Of a stretch of DNA of 64,000 nt, positions 15,465 through 26,200 are shown in pieces (positions within the stretch are counted from its first letter, which is position 1; every line of letters begins with the position of its first letter). Below the pieces are notes generated by a model. The model did no database searches and had not been told where the DNA came from. It saw only the letters and a program-made list of their open reading frames with translations. Source of the DNA: Pseudomonadota bacterium (lineage in GTDB: Bacteria; Pseudomonadota; Gammaproteobacteria; Burkholderiales; Nitrosomonadaceae); contig JAFEGA010000006.1 in the NCBI GenBank assembly GCA_018240285.1, positions 1-64,000 of the forward strand, in the 5' to 3' direction. A program made the position numbers and the translations under genes.

Positions 15465-17938
15465 AACGTCAGTTCCGCAGCGAGCATCCGCACCGCCTGC
15501 AGTTGTTGCGCAGCCTAAATCCACCCACATTAAACGGCATTGATTACCTTGAGATCGCCTCCTCCGATCAACGCATGCTCAAGGTGGTATGCGTACATCC
15601 GGTGGCAGGTATTACCGCTGCCAATTTCAAGATAGAAGGAGGTGTACGTATTACCGGCATCCAGTTGGCTGGTGCCATTAACATTAATGGCAGGGAAATC
15701 ACCCTGAATGTCAATGAGGCGGGCGATTTTTCCTGGTATACCTTGGTAATTCAGAATCTAGCGGTTCCAGACGATCCTCCTGCCGGGTTTGACCCGTGCT
15801 TAGCCAGCATTCGCTTTAGTTTCAAGGCGCAGTGTTCGTCTGATTTTGATTGCACAAATGAACAAAAATGTCCTCCAGAAATTTTAAATGAACCGCTGCT
15901 GGATTATTTAGCCAAGGATTATGGCAGTTTCCGGCGATTAATGCTGGATCGCATGGAACAATTGATTCCGCAAAGCCGTGAACGAAATCCAGCCGATTTT
16001 ACGGTTGCCCTGATTGAGATGCTGGCACATGTCGGGGACCAGCTCAGTTACTATCAGGATTCTGTCTCCACGGAAGCCTATCTGGGCACCGCCAGGCAGC
16101 GTATATCCTTGCGCCGGCACGCCCGGCTACTGGATTATGCAATACATGATGGATGTAATAGCCGGGTTTTTATTGCGCTGGAAGTCAAAGCATCAGCTGA
16201 TGGCAAGAATCTGCCTGTGCATACGCCTTTTCTCACTCGCGACAAAGATAGTAATACCGTTGAGTCTACAGCTATTCTCGAAAAATTGCCCGATGGCAGC
16301 ACGCAAGTGTTTGAAACCCTGCATGACCTATTCTTGCAATCGGCCCATAACCAAATCCAGATTCATGCATGGAGCGATCCGAATTTTTGCCTGATCAAAG
16401 GCGCTATCGCAGCAGCACTCGTAAACAAACCTGCTCTTTCACTCCAGCCTGGCGACGTGCTGATATTTGAGGAAATATTGAGTCCTGCCACAGAACGCCC
16501 GGAAGATGCTAATCGAAATCACCGTCATGCTGTTCGTTTGTTGACTGTTGAAGATGGCATTGATCCTATGGGCGATGTTGATCCAGCGACGAACACGGCC
16601 ATTCCTGTCCCGCTTAAGTTGGTAACCTGGCATGAAGAAGATGCACTGCCGTTTCCGCTTTGCGTCACGGCCGAATTTTCTGTTGGAGGTGCTGTGGAGG
16701 TGAAGGCTATTTCTATTGCTCGCGGCAATGTTGTGCTGGCTGACCATGGCATGTCTGTAGCTAGTGTGCCGCTCATTCCAGATATGGTGGCGGAACAAAG
16801 TACTTACCGGCCACATTTGCGTGATACCGGACTAGCATTTGCCGAGCCTTATTTGCACAGCAAGGTTATAGCATCGCTCAAGACCGCGCACCCGGTATCC
16901 GCCTGCGCTACGTTGAAGCAAAATTCCAGGAGAGCGCAACCCGCCAATATGGTTTTGCAACTTGATGACGCAAGTCTTCTCGGTGATCAGCCATTAGCTG
17001 GTAGTCCATCCTGGACTCCTCAAGGTGATTTGCTTGCGAGTGATCGTTTTGCGCAGGAATTCGTTGTTGAAACCGAACATGACGGTCAAGCTTACTTGCG
17101 ATTTGGTGACAACCATTTTGGCATGGCGCCGGAGCCCGGTTCACGACTGCTGGCTTCGTATCGAATTGGTGGTGGACGAATGAGCAATGTCGGGGCAGAA
17201 TCGATCACGCGACTGGTAACTGACGATCCTGCCATTAAGCCATATGTTGTTACTGTCCGCAATCCTATGCCTGCTCAGGGAGGCGAAGATCCAGAATCGG
17301 CTGATGCCATCAAGCTGTTTGCCCCGGAGGCATTCCGAACTCAAGAGAGAGCCGTTACCGAAGATGACTATGCACGTGTTGCAGAACGTCATCCCGAAGT
17401 GCAACGTGCTGCTGCCAGACTACGCTGGACCGGTAGTTGGTACACTATGTGCGTGATGGTGGACCGTCGTGGTGGCAAATCTTTGGATAGCGCTTTCCGC
17501 AACGAAATGCTCCAGCATATGGAGCGTTTCCGTTTGGCTGGCTACGACCTTGATCTCTCTGAGCCTGTCTTTGTGCCATTGGATATCGAACTGGTGATAT
17601 GTGTTCTGCCCGGTTATTTTGCCGTGACGGTAGAACTGGCGATTTTGAAGGTACTCAGTAACAAGACTGATGAGGACGGCGCCATGGGGTTCTTTCATCC
17701 GGACAATTTTAGTTTTGGTGTTCCGTTGCTGCTTTCGCGAATGATTGAGCGCGTGATGGCGGTAAAGGGGATTGCATCAATTGGTGTCACAGTGTTCCAG
17801 CGTTTGAATAAAGTGGCTAATCACGAGATCGAAGATGGCCGTATCACTGCCGCACCTCTGGAGATTCTGCGGCTGGATAACGATCCTAGCTTTCCTGAAA
17901 ACGGCCGCCTGATATTAACCATGCGAGGTGGTATATGA
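15461..17938 (+). CDS. Baseplate J-like wedge protein 1 (gp6/Afp11-like)
   Basis: 825 residues of the putative baseplate assembly protein family (TIGR02243-like). An N-terminal beta domain (about 1-125) is followed by the conserved helical segment LLDYLAKDYGSFRRLMLDRM and FTVALIEMLAHVGDQLSYYQD (about 145-200). The core wedge fold near 600-690 contains FRTQERAVTEDDYARVAERHP. Wedge proteins dimerise and build the baseplate ring around the hub. A Cys-containing stretch (FDCTNEQKCPPE) near residue 130 recalls the paired cysteines of homologues. It overlaps both neighbours by 4 bases. Confidence 0.85.
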   Translation: MKRQFRSEHPHRLQLLRSLNPPTLNGIDYLEIASSDQRMLKVVCVHPVAGITAANFKIEGGVRITGIQLAGAININGREITLNVNEAGDFSWYTLVIQNLAVPDDPPAGFDPCLASIRFSFKAQCSSDFDCTNEQKCPPEILNEPLLDYLAKDYGSFRRLMLDRMEQLIPQSRERNPADFTVALIEMLAHVGDQLSYYQDSVSTEAYLGTARQRISLRRHARLLDYAIHDGCNSRVFIALEVKASADGKNLPVHTPFLTRDKDSNTVESTAILEKLPDGSTQVFETLHDLFLQSAHNQIQIHAWSDPNFCLIKGAIAAALVNKPALSLQPGDVLIFEEILSPATERPEDANRNHRHAVRLLTVEDGIDPMGDVDPATNTAIPVPLKLVTWHEEDALPFPLCVTAEFSVGGAVEVKAISIARGNVVLADHGMSVASVPLIPDMVAEQSTYRPHLRDTGLAFAEPYLHSKVIASLKTAHPVSACATLKQNSRRAQPANMVLQLDDASLLGDQPLAGSPSWTPQGDLLASDRFAQEFVVETEHDGQAYLRFGDNHFGMAPEPGSRLLASYRIGGGRMSNVGAESITRLVTDDPAIKPYVVTVRNPMPAQGGEDPESADAIKLFAPEAFRTQERAVTEDDYARVAERHPEVQRAAARLRWTGSWYTMCVMVDRRGGKSLDSAFRNEMLQHMERFRLAGYDLDLSEPVFVPLDIELVICVLPGYFAVTVELAILKVLSNKTDEDGAMGFFHPDNFSFGVPLLLSRMIERVMAVKGIASIGVTVFQRLNKVANHEIEDGRITAAPLEILRLDNDPSFPENGRLILTMRGGI

Positions 17939-20900
17939 GCGATACACTCGAATGCGGTTGTTGTGCCGGTGTGCACACTTTGACACCGGGTAGCGAATAC
18001 AATCCCCCGGGGCAATCATTATTGCGTTATCGAATTGGCACACATGCGCGCTTTTTACAAAGCCAGATCACCAGATTAGCAGAACAGCCTGAATTAGTAG
18101 ATCTGACCACGCGCGAAAGTAATGATCCAGCGCTGGCGTTGCTGGATTCCTGGTCAGCTGTGCTGGATGTGCTGAGTTTTTATCAGGAGCGCATCGCAAA
18201 CGAAGGCTATTTACGTACGTCCACTGAACGACGCTCTGTGCTGGAACTAGCACGTGCAATCGGCTATGAATTGCGCTCCGGTGTCGCCGCATCGACTTTT
18301 CTGGCTTTCACCATAGAAAGCGCTACCGGTCCACAAACTAACACTCATATTGCGGTTGGCACTAAAAGCCAAAGCATTCCAGCACAGGACGAAAAGGCTC
18401 AGGTCTTTGAAACGTTGGGAGCAATTGATGCGCGACCCGCCTGGAATGCGCTGAGAGTAGTTCATGAAGAAACGTTACTGCCATTTTGGGGCGGCAAGAC
18501 GTTATATTTGCGCGGCCAAAATACAAGATTGCAGCCTGGCGACGTGCTGCTGATTATCGGTGATGAAAGAGTGAGTAATCCGGGTAGCGAAAACTGGGAT
18601 GTGCGTCATGCTATCCGCATACAGAATGTCCAACCAACCGAGCCAAGCGCTGATCCGTTGGCTGGATATACTGTAGTCACGCTGGATAAACCCTTGGGCG
18701 AGGTGATGCCGCATGTCGAACCCGCCAAGAAAACCCCTCGCTGTTATGCTTTGCGCGGTAAAGCCAATCTGTTTGGTAGTAATGCACCGGATTGGCGCGT
18801 CATGCCTCAGACTTTACGTGCAAGCTATCTTGGATACGACGACCCGGCTCAGGCCAAGATCAGTGAGCAGGGTGAATGGCCTAGATTCACCCTGGCTGAT
18901 ATATCTGACCCTCCCTCTAATCTAGCAACCGGTACGGGCCTCTACGCTGAATATTTTGAAGGATTGCAGTTAAATAAGCGTAAGTTGAGCCGTATTGATG
19001 CCACCATCGACAATCCTTGGAATACGCTAAGCCTGACGCCGGATTTGTCGGCAACCAATTTTTCAGCACGCTGGACAGGATGGGTGCAAGCGCCCAGTAG
19101 TGGTGATTATAAATTTTTCCTACGTGGAGACGATGGCATCCGGCTCTGGATAAACGATAAACTAGTCATTAATCAATGGAAGCTTCAGGCAGCGACTGAA
19201 TACACTTCGCCCTCTATCGCGTTTCAAGCTGGGCAAAAATACGATATCCGAATCGAATACTATCAGGGACCGGGTGCTGCGGTATGTCAGCTCTCCTGGC
19301 AAGGGCCAGGTATTGCCAAACAGATTGTGCCATCTAATCGTTTATATCCACGTGATATTTATACAGTGCATCTGGATGCCAGCTATCCAAAATGGACGCC
19401 AGGTAGCTGGATGGTGATGAGTACGCCTGAATATCAAGAGGTATATCAGATCAAGGCGACGAGCGAGGATGCGCGCTCTCAATTCACGCTTTCCAGCAAA
19501 ACAACGCGACTCACCCTGAGGGGAGAAAATCTTTATGCAATATTCAATGAAAGGTTGCGGGATATTACGGCCTATGGCGAATCCGTGGAATTACCTTGGG
19601 CATTCCGCCCTTTGTCAGGACTACTGACTGGGCACGTTCTGGATCTTACGCAGCTTGAACCAGATTTGGCAGAAGGACGCTGGATTGCCGTGAGTGGCAG
19701 TGTGCTGGCTCCGATAACTCAAAACAGCGTTGTTTTAAATCGCTTACAAAAGCACGATGATCTGGCTGCGATAGAGCTTGCGAGAGATGGAAAAACTGCC
19801 CTCATTTCATTCGCCGATGGTCAGAGCTTTACCGCTGCATTGGACGTGTGTTCTGAAGTTGTCCGCATACGCCGTGCGGATGCAATAAATGGACATACGC
19901 AGTTGCAACTTGAATCAGACCTGGAATATGCCTATTTGCCGGTAACTGTCCGTATTAACGCAAATGTGGCTCCAGCCAGCCATGGCGACAGCAAGCAAAT
20001 GCAGATTCAGCCGGAAGTATTGGGTAGTGGTGATAGTAGCCGTATTTTTCAGCGCTTTACCTTACGTCAGTCACCATTGACCTATGTGTCGGCATCAACA
20101 CCATCAGGAACACAAAGCACACTTGAAATCCATGTGGATGGAGTACGTTGGTATGAAGCGTCAAACATCACCGCTCTTGGTCCGCGGGATCGATCCTATC
20201 TGCTTCGCCTGAGCGATGACAGTGTAGCTACCGTTCAATTTGGTGATGGTTGGAATGGCGCCCGTCTTACTAGCGGCCAGATGAATGTTGAAGCCAGATA
20301 TCGGGTCGGTATCGGCTCAGCGGGGAACGTAGCGGCTGGCAAAATAAGCCTATTGTTGACCAGGCCGCTGGGTTTGAAAGATGTTACCAATCCCGTTCCA
20401 GCCAGCGGTGGTGTCGATCCTGAAACGGGTGAACGCGCACGTCGTAATGCACCGCTTACGGTGCGTACGCTGGATCGTATCGTATCCTTGCAGGATTTTG
20501 AGGATTTTGCCGCAGCCTATGCGGGTATTGGTAAGGCGCAGGCTGTTTGGCTCTGGAATGGAGAAGAGCGTCTGGTACATTTGACTGTGAGCGGTGTGGG
20601 AGGTGCCAATATTGATCCTGCCTCAATTTTATATCAAAATCTGACGAGTGCCATTAATGCCGTGCGGCCTCCTCATCAGCCGCTCGTGCTCGCACCAGGA
20701 TCTATTTTATGGTTTGGTCTGCAAGCCAAAATCAGCATTTTGCCGGATTTCGAATCAACCAAAGTGCTTCCACGTATTCTTCAGTCCTTGCAGATAGCTT
20801 TCGGGTTTGATGCTCGGCAGTATGGGCAATCGCTAAGTGGCAGTGAATTACTTGCTGTGATGCAGGCAGTTGAAGGAGTAGACTGGATTGATCTCGATAC

Positions 20901-21066
20901 CATATTTATCAGGCGCTCAATAGCTGGCCCCATAACGGCTACGGTAAAGGGGCCAGATGGCCGCCTGCGTGCGAATCGTGCGCTTTGGCAAAATGAGCAG
21001 ATAATGCAGGCTGAACTGCTGTTACTGAATGCCAATGATGTCACCCTGAAGGATATGACGCTATGA
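17935..21066 (+). CDS. Baseplate J-like wedge protein 2 with inserted PA14 domain
   Basis: 1043 residues. The N-terminus (LLRYRIGTHARFLQSQI, then LALLDSWSAVLDVLSFYQERIANEGYL) and the C-terminal core (RTLDRIVSLQDFEDFAAAYAGI) mark a J-like wedge protein. A PA14 domain is inserted at about residues 333-472: GLYAEYFEGLQL, then FSARWTGWVQAP, GDYKFFLRGDDGIRLWIND and WQGPG. PA14 domains are beta-barrels that bind carbohydrates or partner proteins in glycosidases, adhesins and anthrax protective antigen. Facing outward on the baseplate, it could be a receptor- or surface-binding module. It overlaps both neighbours by 4 bases. Confidence 0.85.
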   Translation: MSDTLECGCCAGVHTLTPGSEYNPPGQSLLRYRIGTHARFLQSQITRLAEQPELVDLTTRESNDPALALLDSWSAVLDVLSFYQERIANEGYLRTSTERRSVLELARAIGYELRSGVAASTFLAFTIESATGPQTNTHIAVGTKSQSIPAQDEKAQVFETLGAIDARPAWNALRVVHEETLLPFWGGKTLYLRGQNTRLQPGDVLLIIGDERVSNPGSENWDVRHAIRIQNVQPTEPSADPLAGYTVVTLDKPLGEVMPHVEPAKKTPRCYALRGKANLFGSNAPDWRVMPQTLRASYLGYDDPAQAKISEQGEWPRFTLADISDPPSNLATGTGLYAEYFEGLQLNKRKLSRIDATIDNPWNTLSLTPDLSATNFSARWTGWVQAPSSGDYKFFLRGDDGIRLWINDKLVINQWKLQAATEYTSPSIAFQAGQKYDIRIEYYQGPGAAVCQLSWQGPGIAKQIVPSNRLYPRDIYTVHLDASYPKWTPGSWMVMSTPEYQEVYQIKATSEDARSQFTLSSKTTRLTLRGENLYAIFNERLRDITAYGESVELPWAFRPLSGLLTGHVLDLTQLEPDLAEGRWIAVSGSVLAPITQNSVVLNRLQKHDDLAAIELARDGKTALISFADGQSFTAALDVCSEVVRIRRADAINGHTQLQLESDLEYAYLPVTVRINANVAPASHGDSKQMQIQPEVLGSGDSSRIFQRFTLRQSPLTYVSASTPSGTQSTLEIHVDGVRWYEASNITALGPRDRSYLLRLSDDSVATVQFGDGWNGARLTSGQMNVEARYRVGIGSAGNVAAGKISLLLTRPLGLKDVTNPVPASGGVDPETGERARRNAPLTVRTLDRIVSLQDFEDFAAAYAGIGKAQAVWLWNGEERLVHLTVSGVGGANIDPASILYQNLTSAINAVRPPHQPLVLAPGSILWFGLQAKISILPDFESTKVLPRILQSLQIAFGFDARQYGQSLSGSELLAVMQAVEGVDWIDLDTIFIRRSIAGPITATVKGPDGRLRANRALWQNEQIMQAELLLLNANDVTLKDMTL

Positions 21067-23171
21067 CAATAGACGTTGATTTTCTATTTTCGCGCCTGCC
21101 ATTGTTTTATCAGGAACGTGATGTAGAGCAAGGTGGTCGGCTACGGGCGTTGCTAAAGGTGATCGCCGAGCAAGGTGCGATACTGGAATCGGATATTGCT
21201 CGTCTTTACGACAACTGGTTCATTGAAACCTGCGATGACTGGTTGATTCCCTATATTGGTGATTTGCTGGGTGTGCGTGGGTTGTACTCTGTTGAAGGGA
21301 CGCAGGCATTCGGGCAGCGAGCGCTGGTTGCAAATACGCTACGCATGCGCCGGCGCAAGGGTACGGTACCTGTGCTTGAAGAACTGGCTTTTGATACCAC
21401 CGGATGGCGAGCACATGCAGTAGAGTTTTTCCAATTGCTGGAAACTACTCAACACATCAATCACCGTCGATTGTTTAATGTGCGCACACCAGACTTGCGC
21501 AATGCTTCTCTGCTCGAGCGAATTGACAGCGCATTTGATCGTACAGCCCATACAGCAGAAGTACGGTCATTATCCGCCGGACGTTACAATATCCCAAATA
21601 TTGGTCTCTATTTATGGCGTTTGAATGCTTATGCCATACAACGAAGTACCGCCAGCGTAGAATCTTCTCATCCAGGCTTGTATCGATTTGACCCGCTGGG
21701 GCGCGATATGCTTCTCTTCAACCGTCCGCGTACCGAAACCGATATTGTTCATTTGACCGAACCCATCAATGTGCCAGAATCTTTGTCGCGGTATGAGCTG
21801 CATAACGAACTTACTGCAATTCGCCAGGCATTGACGGATCATGAAGATCCGGCACTGGCGTATTTTTCCGGAAACGAAGGCGGCCCGGTTTTGCGCATCT
21901 GGCTGGATGGACAGGAATTACCCAATGAACATTTGATTATCTGCAATCTCTCGCCATTACCAAAAGACCCTGCTCCTCACGATTGGCGCCGGCCTCCTGT
22001 GAATGTAACAGTCACTGCCACCAAACCCGGACTCACTAACCTCACATTTCCGGCGGATCCTGCCAGGTTTCTTGTGGGTTTCGATCCTGTATTGGGTCGG
22101 ATTGCCTTGCCAGCAGGCAAAACCGCAAACAAGGTTGAAGTGGCATATGCGTATGGTTTTCCTGGTGATATCGGTGGCGGTCCATATGACCGGCGTTCTG
22201 TGCGCCAAGAAGACGAGGTGGAGGAGGGTTTACTAAATCCTGCAGATTTCGATACGGTGTTGCGCGTACCTGCAAACAAACCAACACTGGCTTTGGCGCT
22301 CGCCACTGTTAATCCCGGCAAGCGTATTCTAGTCCGGCTGGATACTGATGCCAGTGAGTCTCTTGCGCCAGTGCTAAATCTGCCGGATACCCACCTTGCG
22401 ATCGAGGCAGTGAATCGCCGCCGCCCCGTCTTGATCGGCAATATCACATTGGAAGGGAATGATAATACCCGTCTCACTCTTTCAGGCATTACGTTGGATG
22501 GCCAGTTGAAACTGCAAGGAGCATTGCGCGAAGTGAATCTGCGGCATTGCAGCCTTACCCCGAAAATGGGCGGGGTCCAGCACACTGGTACTGGTTCAGA
22601 ATTTAAAATTACCCTGACGCATTGCATTAGCGGCCCAATTACCGTAAAGAACTCGATCACTGGCGTAACTGCCCGCTGGTGCATTATCGACGGTTTGGCA
22701 CAGAGCGCGTTTGATTTGCCAGATACCATATTGACGCTGGATCGCTGCACGATTTTGGGAGAAACTGCGGCTGGCGAACTACTGGCAAGTAACAGTCTGT
22801 TTACAGAGCGCCTCACTATCACTCGCAAGCAGGAAGGTTGCATGCGCTTTTGTTTCGTGCCGCTCAAGTCGCTAACGCCCAAACGTTACCGGTGCCTGCC
22901 GGACATGGTAATGAAAGACTTGCCCAAAGCCATAGCAGCTAATGAAGCGGTTAGGGTAACGCCAAGTTTCACTTCCACTCAGTTTGGTAATTCAGCCTAT
23001 GGCCAGCTTGCGGCAGGGACTGCCACTGAAATTCTCACTGGTGCGGAAGATGGTGCTGAAATCGGTGTTTGGAACTTGCTAAAGCAAGCCCAACGTGAAG
23101 CTAACCTGCGGCAAGCGCTAAATGAATATCTGAGATTTGGTCTTGAAGCCGGTGTGATATTTGTAAACTGA
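21063..23171 (+). CDS. gpI-like baseplate protein with beta-helix region
   Basis: 702 residues. The N-terminal roughly 110 residues match the P2 gpI/TIGR02242-type tail protein family: FSRLPLFYQERD, then DIARLYDNWFIETCDDWLIPYIGDLLGV and RALVANTLRMRRRKGT. This domain links the wedge to peripheral baseplate parts. The C-terminal half has repeating short beta-strands (ITLEGNDNTRLTLSGITLDGQ, residues about 460-600) typical of a right-handed beta-helix, so it may protrude like a fibre or spike. It overlaps the upstream gene by 4 bases; a 42-base gap follows. Confidence 0.8.
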   Translation: MTIDVDFLFSRLPLFYQERDVEQGGRLRALLKVIAEQGAILESDIARLYDNWFIETCDDWLIPYIGDLLGVRGLYSVEGTQAFGQRALVANTLRMRRRKGTVPVLEELAFDTTGWRAHAVEFFQLLETTQHINHRRLFNVRTPDLRNASLLERIDSAFDRTAHTAEVRSLSAGRYNIPNIGLYLWRLNAYAIQRSTASVESSHPGLYRFDPLGRDMLLFNRPRTETDIVHLTEPINVPESLSRYELHNELTAIRQALTDHEDPALAYFSGNEGGPVLRIWLDGQELPNEHLIICNLSPLPKDPAPHDWRRPPVNVTVTATKPGLTNLTFPADPARFLVGFDPVLGRIALPAGKTANKVEVAYAYGFPGDIGGGPYDRRSVRQEDEVEEGLLNPADFDTVLRVPANKPTLALALATVNPGKRILVRLDTDASESLAPVLNLPDTHLAIEAVNRRRPVLIGNITLEGNDNTRLTLSGITLDGQLKLQGALREVNLRHCSLTPKMGGVQHTGTGSEFKITLTHCISGPITVKNSITGVTARWCIIDGLAQSAFDLPDTILTLDRCTILGETAAGELLASNSLFTERLTITRKQEGCMRFCFVPLKSLTPKRYRCLPDMVMKDLPKAIAANEAVRVTPSFTSTQFGNSAYGQLAAGTATEILTGAEDGAEIGVWNLLKQAQREANLRQALNEYLRFGLEAGVIFVN

Positions 23172-23213
23172 TATTCAGTTAATGATGCTCGTTTAAGTTT
23201 AAGGAAATACAAC

Positions 23214-26200
23214 ATGAAAGCCGATCTAACTCGTCTCACATTTCGAACAGACAAGCACTACCGTAGCGTCCGCATGCAGCAGGGGCGGGTGCAAATGGAT
23301 GCAGACTGGAACGAGCAACAGGATATTCTGAATCATCGTATCGAAACAGAAACTGAGGACACTTTGGGTTATAGTGCCGGGCCTCTAAAGAATCCTGGCT
23401 TTACACTGTCTTCTACTGGCAAGAACATTACTATCGGTGCCGGCCAATATTATGTGGAAGGACTGCTGTGCGAGAATCCAGTGTCGGTTACCGTGACTAC
23501 GCAGCCGGACTTTCCGAGGAATGCCTCACCTATTTTGCCGCCCGGGGAAAGCCTGATTCCAATACCTCCCGCTGGAAGCAATAACCAACCAAATATCATC
23601 ACCTATAATGCCGCGGGAGCAGCTGTTAATCCACCGGACGGCATTTATATTGCCTATCTTGAAGTCTGGCAGCGCCACATTACTGCACTGGAAGATTCAC
23701 TGATACGTGAGGTGGCGCTGGGTGGCCCTGATACCGCGACCCGTGAAAAAACCCTATGGCAAGTCAAATTGCTGCGTGCTGCAGATCTTAGCACCAATCT
23801 AAACTGTCTATCCGCCAACACCGAATGGGATACCTTGATTGCGAACCCAGACGGGCAACTCGCTGCTCGCGCTGAACCTAGCACGCCACCAAAAGATCCT
23901 TGCTTGCTGGCGCCAGAGGCGGGATACCGTCGTTTGGAAAATCAGTTGTACAGGGTAGAAATTCATGATGATGGTACGCTGGTAAAGCCGCGTTTTAAAT
24001 GGTCCAGAAACAATGGCTTTCTGGAAACCAAAGTTGTGCGCTGGCTGAACGATCCTGTAGCAGATGAGTTTAAAGTAGCCAGCATTGGGCGTGATGCCTT
24101 TCTTGCGATAACCGCAGGATGCTGGGTCGAATTTTTTGACGAAACACACGAGTTGCTGGGTCAACCTGGCACTCTGGTCAAGGTGCTCAAAACAGCTGGT
24201 AATGTGGTCACTGTCGATCTCGCAACGAAAACCGGTAGTCTGGACAAAGCATTATTCAATGATAATCCACGGGTTCGTGTTTGGGAAAACTGGGCTGATA
24301 TCGTCACGGGATTACCTAGCAGCAATACCGGATGGGTAGAATTGGAGGATGGCGTCGAGATTAAATTCACGCCTGGAAAATACCGCTCAGGTGATTTCTG
24401 GATGATCCCGGCACGTACTGCCAAGGCAGATATCGAATGGCCTAAAGAAGGCAACAAACCTAAGTTTTTGTCGCCTCAAGGTATATTACGAGTGTTTACG
24501 CGCCTAGCATTATTCTCAGTATCAGCTGGCAACTGGACCTTCTTATCAGATTGCCGTTCATTGTTTCCGGCACTGAGTGAATTGACAAACCTGTACTACG
24601 TTGGCGGAGATGGACAAGAAATCATTCCAGATTTTGTTACCCCGGCCAATAACAAATTGCCAAGCCCGCTGGAAGTAGCGGTGTTCAATGGCGAATTTCC
24701 AGTCGCCGGTGCACAAGTCCGATTCGTGACCAGTCATGGCACGTTCCCTAATGGCACACAAACACAGATCGTCAGTACTGCAGCTAACGGTATTTCTTCA
24801 ATCGATTGGACACTGAGTCCAAATAACCTGAACCAAACTGTTACAGCAGAATTGCTTGAGGCTGGGCAAAGCGCTGTTGGCAAATATACCAAAATTCATT
24901 TTTCAGCACGCTTGTCGACAGCCTGTCAGGTTGCATATAACCCAGGGCAATGCAACGACTTGAAGGTATTAGGTGTCACAAATGTGCAGGATGCGATCGA
25001 TGCGCTATGTCAGCGTATCCGAAGTAACACAGGTTGCTGCGTTACCGTTGGTAGGGATGGGGAATTTCCGGCACTGGACATTGCAATAAAAGCACTGAGT
25101 GAGAAGTATTCAGAAATATGTATTTGCCTGTTACCTGGCAACCACCATCTTACCGAAAGCATAAATTTGCAAGCCCAAGGGTTAAAACTGCTGATTCATG
25201 GAGCAGGGCGTGGGAGCCAACTAATACTGGAGGGCGGGAAGTTCAACTTTATGGATCTGGATGCCTTATCGCTACGCGATTTTGACATTCTGAATATCGG
25301 CGATCCGATTCGCTTGCGCGTACAGGGCACGGCGGAAGTGCAACTTCACAATATGCATATTTCCGGTATGAGCCGGCCGGGATTAAGCCTTGTGCAAATT
25401 AGTGAAGCAGAAGATATCCAGATTTCTTCAAGTCGCTTGAATACTTTCCAGAAAGAAGTAACCGATACTTTTAAACAGGTACTATCAGCCATTGACTTGT
25501 TGAAACCGCTAAGTGCCAGCTTCAATCTGAAGAACGGCGATATTTTTCAACCGGTTTCACGGGAAGTGGTAGCAGAATTTGCCAAGTACGATGAACATAC
25601 CCGCAATGCATTAATAAAGAGTATTCAGGCATTTATCAGACAAAGTGCCGCTTCCTCAACTATTTCAGAAGAATCAAAGCAGGCACTGCTAACTTTGGCA
25701 GAAACGTTTGTCAGTGAACCTAATACTCGTACTTTGAGTGCAAACCTGAATGCGGTTCGCGCGACATTGATTTTGAACCGGCCCGGTTTTGCACTGGCCA
25801 TTGAGGATGCACAAGCAAAAACTTTGCTAGCGGATAATCAAATCAATGGCCGGTTTTCGATTTACGGTGAATCGTCGAACATTGAAACGAGTACTGAAAT
25901 TTTGAATGCAGACTTTCGCAAGCTGCTGCAAGCAGAAATAGCGAGCGGAAGGATTGTGTTGAAGCCTGCTAGAGGTCACCTTCGACTGCGCAATAATGTA
26001 ATGCGGGAGATCCGTTTTGGTGATGAATTTCTGAATTTTTTGCTCTTTATCATAAATAGTGGCAGGGGAGAGTTAAAAAATTGTTATGCAAACTTGATTG
26101 CAGATGCCAATACGCTGGTTGGCAGAGATAGCCAATTAATAGCAATAGATTTAGCTTTTAATGGAAATGTTCTCCAACCATTTAACGATGTGGGGATTGT

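Noticed and set aside
21977..22882. 301-codon open frame antisense to the gpI-like gene
   Set aside because: Lies wholly within a well-supported gene; Arg/Ser-rich composition is typical of a shadow frame.
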